8,227 bases of DNA. It comes from Ramlibacter sp. (GTDB lineage Bacteria > Pseudomonadota > Gammaproteobacteria > Burkholderiales > Burkholderiaceae). Where the stretch lies: contig JACMQP010000306.1 of the NCBI GenBank assembly GCA_014376915.1, positions 1 to 8,227 of the forward strand, written 5' to 3'. Below, one piece after another: positions 1 to 5,753 of the stretch. The notes beneath the pieces were generated by a model. That model was not told the DNA's origin and did no database searches. It saw nothing but the letters and a program-made list of their open reading frames with translations. Position numbers and translations under genes: made by a program. The first letter of the stretch is position 1. Each line of letters begins with the position of its first letter.

Positions 1-830
1 CCCTTGGGATAGGTGTCCGATGTCATCACGATGTGGGACTTCTTGGCCAGAAGGGCCTCGAAGGCATTGAAGAACTCCTCCTGCGTGCGGTCCTTGTTGG
101 CGAAGAACTGGACGTCGTCGATGAGCAGCAGGTCGAGCGAATGGTACTTGTCCTTGAACTCGTCGAAGGTCTTGCGCTGGTAGGCCTTGACGACGTCCGA
201 GACGAACTGCTCGGCGTGGATGTAGAGAACCTTGCTGCCCGGTTTGTCTGCCAGTAACTTGTTGCCAACGGCGTGCATCAGGTGGGTTTTCCCCAGGCCC
301 ACGCCACCGTAGATAAAGAGTGGGTTGTAAAGCTGGCCAGGCATCCCCGAGACGTGCATCGCGGCGGCCCGCGCCATCCGGTTGGCCGTGCCCTCCACGA
401 GCGTGTCGAAGGTCAGCGCGGTGTTGAGCCGATTCTTGAATGCGGCAGAGGCGCTGTCGTCGGCCAGCTCCACCGGTTCGGCGACCGCGCCGATCTCTGT
501 GGACGCTGGCGAGGCGTAAGAACGAGGCTGTGCTTCGCGCGGAGCAAGCGCTAACTCAAGATGAACGGGTTGCCCGTACAGCTTTTCCAGCATGACGGCG
601 ATGCGGTGCGAATACTGCGCCCGCACCCAGTCGAGCTTGAACCGGTTGGCGACAAACAGCGTCACGCGCGTGAAATCGTCCGACACCTGGGCCAGCAGGG
701 GCTTGATCCAGGTGTTGAATTGCTGCTCGGGTAGCTCCTGCGCCAGCTGCTCGATGCAGGCTTGCCACAGGCTTTCGCCCGCACTCAGGCCCGGGTTGCT
801 GGCCACGATCTTGTGCTGCCCCTCACTCAT
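1..830 (-). CDS. dnaA: Chromosomal replication initiator protein DnaA (N-terminal 276 residues; 3' end beyond window)
   Basis: DnaA is the AAA+ ATPase that binds 9-bp DnaA boxes, melts the origin and recruits the replicative helicase. Reading the minus strand from the ATG at 830 gives MSEGQHKIVAS, followed by a domain I with ELPEQQFNTWIKPL at about residues 30-45. A short linker follows, then the start of domain III with LTFDTLVEGTANRMARAAA. Walker A is GGVGLGKTH (residues 175-183), close to its position in E. coli DnaA. Walker B is LLLIDDVQF (I237, D238, D239). A sensor I-like MTSD lies at the window edge, so sensor II and the DNA-binding domain IV are outside. AGAGG (843-847) lies 12 bases before the ATG, a rather distant ribosome binding site. 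The gene diverges from rpmH. The two DnaA boxes in its leader suggest autoregulation. The truncation comes only from the window boundary. Confidence 0.97.
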   Translation of the reverse strand, partial: MSEGQHKIVASNPGLSAGESLWQACIEQLAQELPEQQFNTWIKPLLAQVSDDFTRVTLFVANRFKLDWVRAQYSHRIAVMLEKLYGQPVHLELALAPREAQPRSYASPASTEIGAVAEPVELADDSASAAFKNRLNTALTFDTLVEGTANRMARAAAMHVSGMPGQLYNPLFIYGGVGLGKTHLMHAVGNKLLADKPGSKVLYIHAEQFVSDVVKAYQRKTFDEFKDKYHSLDLLLIDDVQFFANKDRTQEEFFNAFEALLAKKSHIVMTSDTYPK

Positions 831-846
831 TTTTGGCTGTCGCCTC

Positions 847-855
847 TGTGGATAG
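847..855 (-). promoter_or_regulatory. Imperfect DnaA box (CTATCCACA) in the dnaA leader
   Basis: The minus strand reads CTATCCACA, one mismatch (first base) from the TTATCCACA consensus. It lies in the predicted 5' untranslated region of dnaA and touches the AGAGG ribosome-binding-like sequence (843-847). It could add to autorepression or to origin binding. A single-mismatch 9-mer can arise by chance, but its placement 41 bases from a perfect box, in opposite orientation, argues for function. Confidence 0.55.
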
Positions 856-877
856 TATTCATTGCGCCAAACCGTCC

Positions 878-906
878 ATTCTAATTTATCAAGGCCTTAT
901 CCACAA
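878..906 (-). promoter_or_regulatory. Candidate dnaA promoter
   Basis: On the minus strand TTGTGG (901-906) is followed after exactly 17 bases by TAGAAT (878-883), which matches the TATAAT -10 consensus at 5 of 6 positions. The -35 matches at only 3 of 6. Transcription would start near 871, leaving a leader of about 40 bases. The perfect DnaA box covers the -35 element. The call rests on sequence match and spacing only. Confidence 0.45.
897..905 (+). promoter_or_regulatory. Perfect DnaA box (TTATCCACA)
   Basis: This is an exact match to the high-affinity R1-type DnaA box, on the plus strand in the dnaA-rpmH intergenic region. It overlaps the candidate -35 element of dnaA (901-906, minus strand), an arrangement expected for DnaA repressing its own transcription. 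It may also belong to the replication origin, but only this box and one imperfect box were found in the region, so a complete origin is not shown. Confidence 0.75.
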
Positions 907-986
907 CCGCGCCGGAGCTCCTGAAAGGCTTCCGCTGGCCGACTGGGACAACTCTGGGGCGACCTTCGATGCCATCTCCCGCGGCC

Positions 987-1015
987 TTGCCGCAATTGAA
1001 GATTTCCGCGATAAT
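987..1015 (+). promoter_or_regulatory. Candidate sigma-70 promoter of the rpmH-rnpA-yidD-yidC cluster
   Basis: TTGCCG (987-992, 4 of 6 to TTGACA) and GATAAT (1010-1015, 5 of 6 to TATAAT) are separated by the ideal 17 bases. The start point would be near 1022, about 17 bases before the rpmH ATG. A strong promoter here is expected, because rpmH encodes an abundant ribosomal protein. Confidence 0.6.
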
Positions 1016-1038
1016 CGTGGGTTTCCCTGAGAACCAAC

Positions 1039-1173
1039 ATGAAACGCACCTACCAACCCTCCAAAGTGCGCCGCGCACGCACCCACGGCTTTCTGGTCCG
1101 CATGAAGACCCGCGGCGGCCGTGCGGTCATCAATGCACGCCGCGCCAAGGGCCGCAAGCGCCTGGCTGTCTGA
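1039..1173 (+). CDS. rpmH: 50S ribosomal protein L34
   Basis: This 44-residue protein starts [18 protein letters not shown] and ends [11 protein letters not shown], a full-length match to the L34 family (usually 44-47 residues). It is very basic (Arg/Lys rich), as expected for a small protein that binds 23S rRNA in the large ribosomal subunit. It is the first gene of the plus-strand cluster, with a good promoter just upstream. The RBS is weak (GAGAA shortly before ATG). rnpA follows after a 29-base gap, the standard bacterial rpmH-rnpA pairing that joins translation with tRNA maturation. Nothing about the protein is unusual. Confidence 0.97.
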   Translation: MKRTYQPSKVRRARTHGFLVRMKTRGGRAVINARRAKGRKRLAV

Positions 1174-1202
1174 AGCCACTGCCGCAGCCACGCGGTCGTC
1201 CA

Positions 1203-1667
1203 GTGCAGAGGCTCAAGACCCGGGCGCAGTTCCAGGCTGTCCTGGCTGGCGGCACGGTGTCGAGGACGGCGCATTTCGCACTGCACCGCACCGGCCTCGA
1301 CCCGCAGCCGTCGTTACCCGCAACCCCAGGAGCTGAGTCCATGCGATCGGCATCCGAAGGAGACGCTCCACCTCCGGCCACAGGGCCTGGATCCGCGGGA
1401 TCCCAGGTTCTGTTCGCCACAGCGCAGCCGTGGGTCGGCGCGCTGATCCCCAAGCGGTGGGCCAAGCGGGCCGTGACGCGCAATGCAATCAGGCGCCAGA
1501 TCTACGCCGTGAGTGGTGATCTCGAAGCCAGCCTGACCCAAGCCGCCCATGTGGTGCGGTTGCGCAGCACTTTCGACCGTGCCAAATTCCCCAGTGCCAG
1601 CTCCGATGCCCTCAAGCAGGCAGTGCGCAGCGAGCTGAAGCAGCTGTTTGCCCGGGCGGCGCGATGA
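1203..1667 (+). CDS. rnpA: Ribonuclease P protein component, with long internal insert
   Basis: This is the protein subunit of RNase P, which helps the catalytic RNA remove 5' leaders from pre-tRNAs. From the GTG at 1203 the protein has 154 residues, against about 119 in E. coli. Its N-terminus, MQRLKTRAQFQAVLAGG, fits the family's start of helix/strand. The RNA-binding signature KRAVTRNAIRRQ (residues 88-99) is intact. Between them residues 32-76 form a Pro/Ala/Ser/Gly-rich stretch (for example DAPPPATGPGSAGS) that accounts for the extra length and is probably a disordered loop. The frame is open further upstream through rpmH, but homology begins at the GTG, so the short form is chosen. No clear ribosome binding site precedes it. 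The stop codon overlaps the yidD start as ATGA. Related Burkholderiales RnpA proteins, as I recall, also carry a variable insert here. Confidence 0.92.
   Translation: MQRLKTRAQFQAVLAGGTVSRTAHFALHRTGLDPQPSLPATPGAESMRSASEGDAPPPATGPGSAGSQVLFATAQPWVGALIPKRWAKRAVTRNAIRRQIYAVSGDLEASLTQAAHVVRLRSTFDRAKFPSASSDALKQAVRSELKQLFARAAR
1386..1407. repeat. GC-rich palindrome inside the rnpA insert
   Basis: The arms are CCTGGATCC (1386-1394) and GGATCCCAGG (1398-1407) around a GCG centre. They pair as 9 base pairs with a single bulged C, and include two GGATCC copies three bases apart. It falls in the part of rnpA coding for the low-complexity insert (residues 62-68). In RNA it would be a stable hairpin. It may be a decayed palindromic insertion or simply GC-biased sequence. 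Confidence 0.6.
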
Positions 1668-1942
1668 TTCAGGCCGTCCTGATTGGCCTGGTCAAGGGCT
1701 ACCGGCTGTTGCTGTCGCCGTGGCTCGGGTCGGCCTGCCGCTTCAGCCCCACCTGCTCGGTTTATTCGTTGCAGGCACTGGAGCAGCACGGCGCGGCTGG
1801 CGGAACCTATCTCACGCTGGCGCGGCTGGGCCATTGCCACCCCTGGTGCCAGGGCGGGGCCGACCCGGTGCCGGACCAGCTGCTGCCCCCCCGATTCCTG
1901 AGCCACCTGCGCTCTCCCTTTTCACAAAAGAAGTCTTCATGA
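1664..1942 (+). CDS. yidD: Membrane protein insertion efficiency factor YidD
   Basis: YidD is a small protein associated with the inner face of the membrane, and it aids YidC-dependent insertion of membrane proteins. The 92-residue product starts MIQAVLIGLVKGYRLLLSPW and carries the family signature CRFSPTCSVY (residues 25-34), then ARLGHCHPWCQGGADPVP with the conserved GG-DPVP ending. The four cysteines C25, C31, C58 and C62 follow the family pattern. The tail after residue 70 is variable, with a Ser/Lys-rich end. Both ends overlap neighbours as ATGA: its start overlaps the rnpA stop and its stop overlaps the yidC start. This implies translational coupling of rnpA, yidD and yidC. The placement between rnpA and yidC is the classic one. 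Confidence 0.96.
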   Translation: MIQAVLIGLVKGYRLLLSPWLGSACRFSPTCSVYSLQALEQHGAAGGTYLTLARLGHCHPWCQGGADPVPDQLLPPRFLSHLRSPFSQKKSS

Positions 1943-3645
1943 ACGACATTCGCCGCACCATCCTGTGGGTGATCTTCGGTTTCTCCATGGTGTTGCTCTG
2001 GGACAAATGGCAGATCCACAACGGTCAGAAGGGCACTTTCATGCTCGGCACCAAGGCGGCGGTGACCGCGCCTTCCGCCACGCCCGCGGCTGTCAACGCG
2101 CCGGCTGCGATTGGCGTGCCTGCCGCCACCACGGCCACCCCGCCCGCTGGGGTCGGCACGGCTTCGTCGGTGCCCGGCACCATCTCGCCGGCGTCCTCCA
2201 CCGCGCCGCGCGAGCTGGTTACCGTCACGACCGACCTGCTGCGCCTGACCTTCGACAGCGAAGGCGGCACCATCGTCAAGAGCGAATTCCTCAAGCAGGC
2301 CGGCGACGGCAAGACCGGCACGTTCGTGCTGCTGGAGCAGAACGCCAATCGCGTTTACGTGGCGCAGAGCGGCCTGATTGGCGGCGCCTACCCGACCCAC
2401 AAGACACCGATGACTGTAAGCGGCGACCGGGAGCTCACGGACGGCGTCAACGCACTCACGGTGAAATTCGAATCCGCCGACGTCGGTGGCGTCAAGCTGG
2501 TCAAGACGTACACCCTCAAGCGCGGCGCGTATGACGTCGCGGTGAAGCACGAGGTGATGAACACCGGCACCGCGCCAGTCTCGCCGCAGCTCTATATGCA
2601 GCTGGTCCGCGACGGCAACAAGCTGCCGGGCGAGTCGTCGTTCTATTCGACGTTCACAGGCCCGGCGGCCTACACCGAGGCCAAGAAATTCCACAAGATC
2701 GAGTTCAAGGACATCGAGAACAACAAAGCCGAGATCGACAAGGAGTCGACCAACGGCTACGTGGCGATGGTGCAGCACTATTTCGCCAGCGCCTGGATCC
2801 TGCCTGAAGGCGTCAAACGCGAGCTGTTCGTGCGCAAGGTCGACAACAACCTGTACGCCGTCGGCATGATCGCCCCGCTGGAGGCCATCGCCCCCGGCGC
2901 CACCAAGTCGGTGGATGCCAGGTTCTTCGCCGGCCCGCAGCTGGAAAAGGTGCTGGAGCAGATCGCGCCGGGCCTCGAGCTGGTCAAGGATTACGGCTGG
3001 CTCACGATCCTGGCCAAGCCGCTGTATTGGCTGCTGGACCAGATCCACAGTGTGGTGGGCAACTGGGGCTGGGCCATCATGGGCCTGGTGCTGCTGATCA
3101 AGATCGCGTTCTACTGGCTGCAGGCCAAGGGCTATCAGAGCATGGCCAAGATGAAGGCCATCAACCCCAAGGTCATGGCCATGCGGGAGCGCCTCAAGGA
3201 AAACCCGCAGCAGATGCAGCAGGAGATGATGAAGATCTACCGCGAGGAGAAGGTCAACCCGATGGGTGGCTGCCTGCCGATCATGGTGCAGATCCCCGTG
3301 TTCATCGCGCTCTACTGGGTGCTGCTGTCCAGCGTCGAGATGCGCGGCGCGCCCTGGGTCGGCTGGATCCACGACCTGTCGGCTCCCGATCCGTTCTTCA
3401 TCCTGCCGGTCGTGATGACGCTGACCACCATGCTGCAGACCGCGCTCAACCCGGCGCCGCCGGATCCGATGCAGGCCAAGATGATGTGGATCATGCCGCT
3501 GGCCTTCAGCGTGATGTTCTTCTTCTTCCCGGCCGGCCTGGTGCTGTACTGGATTACCAACAACGTGCTGTCGATCGCGCAGCAGTGGCTGATCAACACC
3601 CGGATGGGCGTGCCGCCGCAGTTCAACCTGCCGAAGTTCAGGTAA
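1939..3645 (+). CDS. yidC: Membrane protein insertase YidC (Oxa1/Alb3 family)
   Basis: This 568-residue inner-membrane insertase works alone or with SecYEG. The ATG at 1939 gives MNDIRRTILWVIFGFSMVLLW, the usual Gram-negative YidC N-terminal anchor (TM1 about residues 7-21). The frame is open upstream, but that would only add sequence from inside rnpA/yidD. An Ala/Pro/Thr-rich linker (about 41-92) precedes the large periplasmic beta domain. The conserved core follows: TM2 near VVGNWGWAIMGLVLLIK; the cytoplasmic hairpin with YQSMAKMKAI, AMRERL and EEKVNP; then MGGCLPIMVQIPVF (from residue 442), WIHDLSAPDPFFILP, and a last membrane segment ending PAGLVLYWITNNVLS. The groove arginine of E. coli (R366) corresponds to lysine K388, so the positive charge is kept. 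The sequence AAAAGAAG (1925-1932) before the ATG can act as a ribosome binding site, in addition to coupling with yidD. The length is normal for the class. Confidence 0.97.
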   Translation: MNDIRRTILWVIFGFSMVLLWDKWQIHNGQKGTFMLGTKAAVTAPSATPAAVNAPAAIGVPAATTATPPAGVGTASSVPGTISPASSTAPRELVTVTTDLLRLTFDSEGGTIVKSEFLKQAGDGKTGTFVLLEQNANRVYVAQSGLIGGAYPTHKTPMTVSGDRELTDGVNALTVKFESADVGGVKLVKTYTLKRGAYDVAVKHEVMNTGTAPVSPQLYMQLVRDGNKLPGESSFYSTFTGPAAYTEAKKFHKIEFKDIENNKAEIDKESTNGYVAMVQHYFASAWILPEGVKRELFVRKVDNNLYAVGMIAPLEAIAPGATKSVDARFFAGPQLEKVLEQIAPGLELVKDYGWLTILAKPLYWLLDQIHSVVGNWGWAIMGLVLLIKIAFYWLQAKGYQSMAKMKAINPKVMAMRERLKENPQQMQQEMMKIYREEKVNPMGGCLPIMVQIPVFIALYWVLLSSVEMRGAPWVGWIHDLSAPDPFFILPVVMTLTTMLQTALNPAPPDPMQAKMMWIMPLAFSVMFFFFPAGLVLYWITNNVLSIAQQWLINTRMGVPPQFNLPKFR

Positions 3646-3667
3646 AAGCGGGTACGTAATCCACTCA

Positions 3668-3690
3668 CAGGGGCCGCTTTGCGGCCCTTG
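3668..3690 (+). terminator. GC-rich hairpin between yidC and mnmE (possible terminator or attenuator)
   Basis: GGGCCGC (3671-3677) and GCGGCCC (3681-3687) pair perfectly over a TTT loop. Outer pairs C-G, A-U and G-U extend the stem to 10 pairs (3668-3690). Only TTGCCCGTTG follows, with no run of T, so it is not a textbook intrinsic terminator. It lies 22 bases after the yidC stop and ends 9 bases before the preferred mnmE start. It could weaken read-through, protect the upstream mRNA end, or affect mnmE translation. Confidence 0.5.
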
Positions 3691-3699
3691 CCCGTTGCA

Positions 3700-5094
3700 A
3701 TGGACCTTTCACGCCACACCCAGCCGATCGCCGCGATCGCTACCGCTCCGGGCCGCGGCGCAGTCGGCATCGTGCGGGTGTCGGGCGCTTCGGTCGAACC
3801 CGTGATCGAGGCGCTGTGCGGCCGGAGCCTGAAACCCCGGGAGGCCACGTACCTGCCGTTCCGCGCGGCAGACGGCAGTGCCATCGACCAGGGGCTGGCC
3901 ATCCATTTCCCGGCCCCGCATTCCTACACCGGCGAAGACGTGCTGGAGCTGCAGGCCCATGGCGGGCCGGTGGTGCTGCAGTTGCTGCTGGCGCGTTGTC
4001 TCGAAGCCGGCAAGGCAACCGGGATGCGGGTGGCCCAGCCCGGTGAATTCACCGAACGCGCCTTCCTTAACGACAAGATCGATCTGGCGCAGGCCGAGGC
4101 CATCGCCGACCTGATCGACGCGAGCACCGAAGCGGCGGCCCGCAGCGCCAGCCGCTCGCTGGCCGGCGAGTTCTCCGGGGAGGTGCAGGCGCTGCGCGAC
4201 GCACTGGTCCGCCTGCGCATGCTGGTGGAGGCGACGCTGGATTTCCCCGAAGAGGAAATCGACTTCCTGCAGCAGGCCGACGCGCAAGGCCAACTCGAGC
4301 GCCTGCAGCAGACGCTGGCGCGTGTGATGCAGCGCGCGCGCCAGGGCGCCCTGTTGCGCGAAGGCATCAAGGTGGTGATCGCCGGCCAGCCCAACGCCGG
4401 CAAGAGTTCGCTGCTCAATGCATTAGCGGGCGCCGAGCTTGCAATCGTCACGCCCGTCGCCGGAACCACGCGCGACGTGGTGAGCCAGACCATCCAGATC
4501 GAGGGGGTGCCGCTGCACGTGATCGACACCGCCGGGCTGCGCGACAGCGAGGATGCAGTGGAAAAGATCGGCATCCAGCGAGCCTGGGGCCAAATCGAAG
4601 CCGCCGACGCGGTACTGTTTCTGCACGACCTGACGCGCGCGATGGCCTCCGATTACATTGCGGGCGACGTCGCGGTGGCGCAAGCGCTGGCGACGCGCCT
4701 GCCCGCGCGCGTGCCGGTCATCGACGTTTGGAACAAGCTGGATGCGGCGCCGGCCGCCAGTGCGCCGCAGATCGCCGGCCACGACAGCTTCCTGTTGTCC
4801 GCCAGGACCGGCGCCGGCCTTGACGGCCTGCGCGGCAAGCTGCTGCAGGTCGCTGGCTGGCAGGCTGCGCCAGAGGGCGTCTACATGGCGCGTGAGCGCC
4901 ACGTGCAGGCACTGAGCCGCGTGGCTGCGCACCTTTCGCAAGCCGTGGTGTTGCTGGCGCAGCGCGCGCAGGCGCTTGACCTGCTGGCCGAGGAGTTGCG
5001 GCTCGCGCAGAACGCGCTGAATGAAATCACCGGCGAATTTACATCCGACGACCTGCTGGGCGTGATCTTCTCCAGCTTCTGCATTGGCAAGTAA
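3700..5094 (+). CDS. mnmE: tRNA uridine-5-carboxymethylaminomethyl modification GTPase MnmE (TrmE)
   Basis: MnmE works with MnmG (GidA) to modify wobble uridine 34 of certain tRNAs, using a folate-derived carbon and GTP. The 464-residue product begins [29 protein letters not shown], the N-terminal folate-binding domain. The helical domain contains [17 protein letters not shown] and [10 protein letters not shown]. The inserted G domain has G1 GQPNAGKSS (229-237), a G2 region with AGTTRD, G3 DTAGLR (276-281) and G4 NKLD (345-348). The C-terminus is the conserved FCIGK, with C461 as the invariant cysteine. E. coli MnmE has 454 residues. A TTG at 3679 would add seven residues but lies inside the hairpin loop/stem, so the ATG at 3700 is preferred. 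It follows yidC after 54 bases, a common gene order in proteobacteria. Confidence 0.97.
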   Translation: MDLSRHTQPIAAIATAPGRGAVGIVRVSGASVEPVIEALCGRSLKPREATYLPFRAADGSAIDQGLAIHFPAPHSYTGEDVLELQAHGGPVVLQLLLARCLEAGKATGMRVAQPGEFTERAFLNDKIDLAQAEAIADLIDASTEAAARSASRSLAGEFSGEVQALRDALVRLRMLVEATLDFPEEEIDFLQQADAQGQLERLQQTLARVMQRARQGALLREGIKVVIAGQPNAGKSSLLNALAGAELAIVTPVAGTTRDVVSQTIQIEGVPLHVIDTAGLRDSEDAVEKIGIQRAWGQIEAADAVLFLHDLTRAMASDYIAGDVAVAQALATRLPARVPVIDVWNKLDAAPAASAPQIAGHDSFLLSARTGAGLDGLRGKLLQVAGWQAAPEGVYMARERHVQALSRVAAHLSQAVVLLAQRAQALDLLAEELRLAQNALNEITGEFTSDDLLGVIFSSFCIGK

Positions 5095-5182
5095 CAATGG
5101 AGCAGCTGTAACTTCCGTATCAGGTGTAAGGACGCGTTAAAGGCCTTGTGGCCGGTCCGGGCGCTGGTTACCGTCAACCACG

Positions 5183-5674
5183 ATGAATGCCCCACTGCGA
5201 TCGCCGATCAAGTTTGACATCCAGGCCCTGATCAAGGTCACCAAGCAAAACGAGTCCACCGACGCGTTTGCGCCGGCGCTCACGCTGCAACAGTGGGACC
5301 TGCTCGCGGGCTACCTTCAGCCGTTCGTCCTCACCCAGGGGCAGAAGCTGATCGAGCAGGGGGCCGTCGACCGCACTCTGTACATCGTTGAAACGGGCAC
5401 CCTCAGTGTCCACTACGAGGACGCCAAGGGCCGTGTGCGGCTGGCGATGGTTGAGGCGGGCTCCGCCGTCGGCGAAGGCGCCTTCTTCTCGCGTCTGCCA
5501 CGCAACGCCACGGTGCAAGCGGCAACCACTGCCAAGATCTGGTGCCTGACACCGATCCGCTTCACCGAGCTGACCAACCGGCAACCGGCAGTCGCGCTTG
5601 AAATCGCCATGGGGCTTGGCTCCCTGGTTTCGCGCCGGCTGATGAACAAGCCGCGTAGAGTGGCTGTCACCTGA
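5183..5674 (+). CDS. Stand-alone cyclic nucleotide-binding (CNB) domain protein
   Basis: This 163-residue protein has one CRP-like CNB beta-barrel. GQKLIEQGAVDRTLYIVETGTLSV (from residue 53) forms the first strands. The phosphate-binding cassette is GEGAFFSRLPRNATVQA (97-113), with the Glu (E98) and Arg (R107) that in CRP-type proteins contact the ribose and phosphate of cAMP. After the cassette only a helix-like stretch (ALEIAMGLGSLVSRRLM) and a short basic tail remain, so there is no helix-turn-helix and no enzyme or channel domain. It could sense cAMP or another nucleotide and act through a partner, or form dimers. Residues 1-45 resemble no domain I know. It lies 88 bases downstream of mnmE with no strong ribosome binding site. 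An in-frame stop upstream (5138) makes the ATG at 5183 the natural start. The domain call is firm; ligand and role are unknown. Confidence 0.87.
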   Translation: MNAPLRSPIKFDIQALIKVTKQNESTDAFAPALTLQQWDLLAGYLQPFVLTQGQKLIEQGAVDRTLYIVETGTLSVHYEDAKGRVRLAMVEAGSAVGEGAFFSRLPRNATVQAATTAKIWCLTPIRFTELTNRQPAVALEIAMGLGSLVSRRLMNKPRRVAVT

Positions 5675-5741
5675 AGCCGCCCGCGCTCAGCGCTCCACCC
5701 GTTTTTCGACGGGGCGCGTCACAATCATCCCGAGAAATCAC

Positions 5742-5747
5742 AAAGGA
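5742..5747 (+). promoter_or_regulatory. Ribosome binding site deciding the start at 5754
   Basis: AAAGGA sits 6 bases before the ATG at 5754. A second in-frame ATG at 5763 is 15 bases away, so this motif favours the upstream start. Confidence 0.65.
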
Positions 5748-5753
5748 CTCCCG

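Noticed and set aside
969..1202. Upstream extension of rnpA overlapping rpmH, as in the Thermus-type arrangement
   Set aside because: The frame is open, but the residues upstream of 1203 show no RnpA similarity and look like a frame-shifted shadow of L34. Recognisable RnpA sequence starts exactly at the GTG at 1203.
1807..3372. 521-residue open frame antisense to yidC
   Set aside because: It is the reverse shadow of a high-GC gene. Its translation is rich in His/Asp/Gln/Arg with no domain, while the opposite strand encodes a full YidC.
3027..3659. 210-residue plus-strand frame overlapping the yidC 3' half
   Set aside because: It is an out-of-frame reading of the YidC core, with low-complexity Gly/Asp/Gln-rich sequence and no RBS or motif.
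3924..4574. Antisense open frame (216 residues) within mnmE, and others up to 224 residues at 4423-5097
   Set aside because: They lie entirely opposite MnmE with its intact GTPase motifs. Composition is biased (Ser/Arg/Ala) and no family is recognisable.
5095..5182. Promoter search between mnmE and the CNB gene
   Set aside because: No pair of -35/-10 elements with acceptable spacing stood out. The short GGCC-TTGT-GGCC hairpin (5142-5153) is too weak to interpret.
5698..5713. Small inverted repeat CCCGT / ACGGG after the CNB gene, considered as a terminator
   Set aside because: It has only five pairs and no T-run after it (the Ts are in the loop). Not enough to call a terminator between the CNB gene and the unknown gene.
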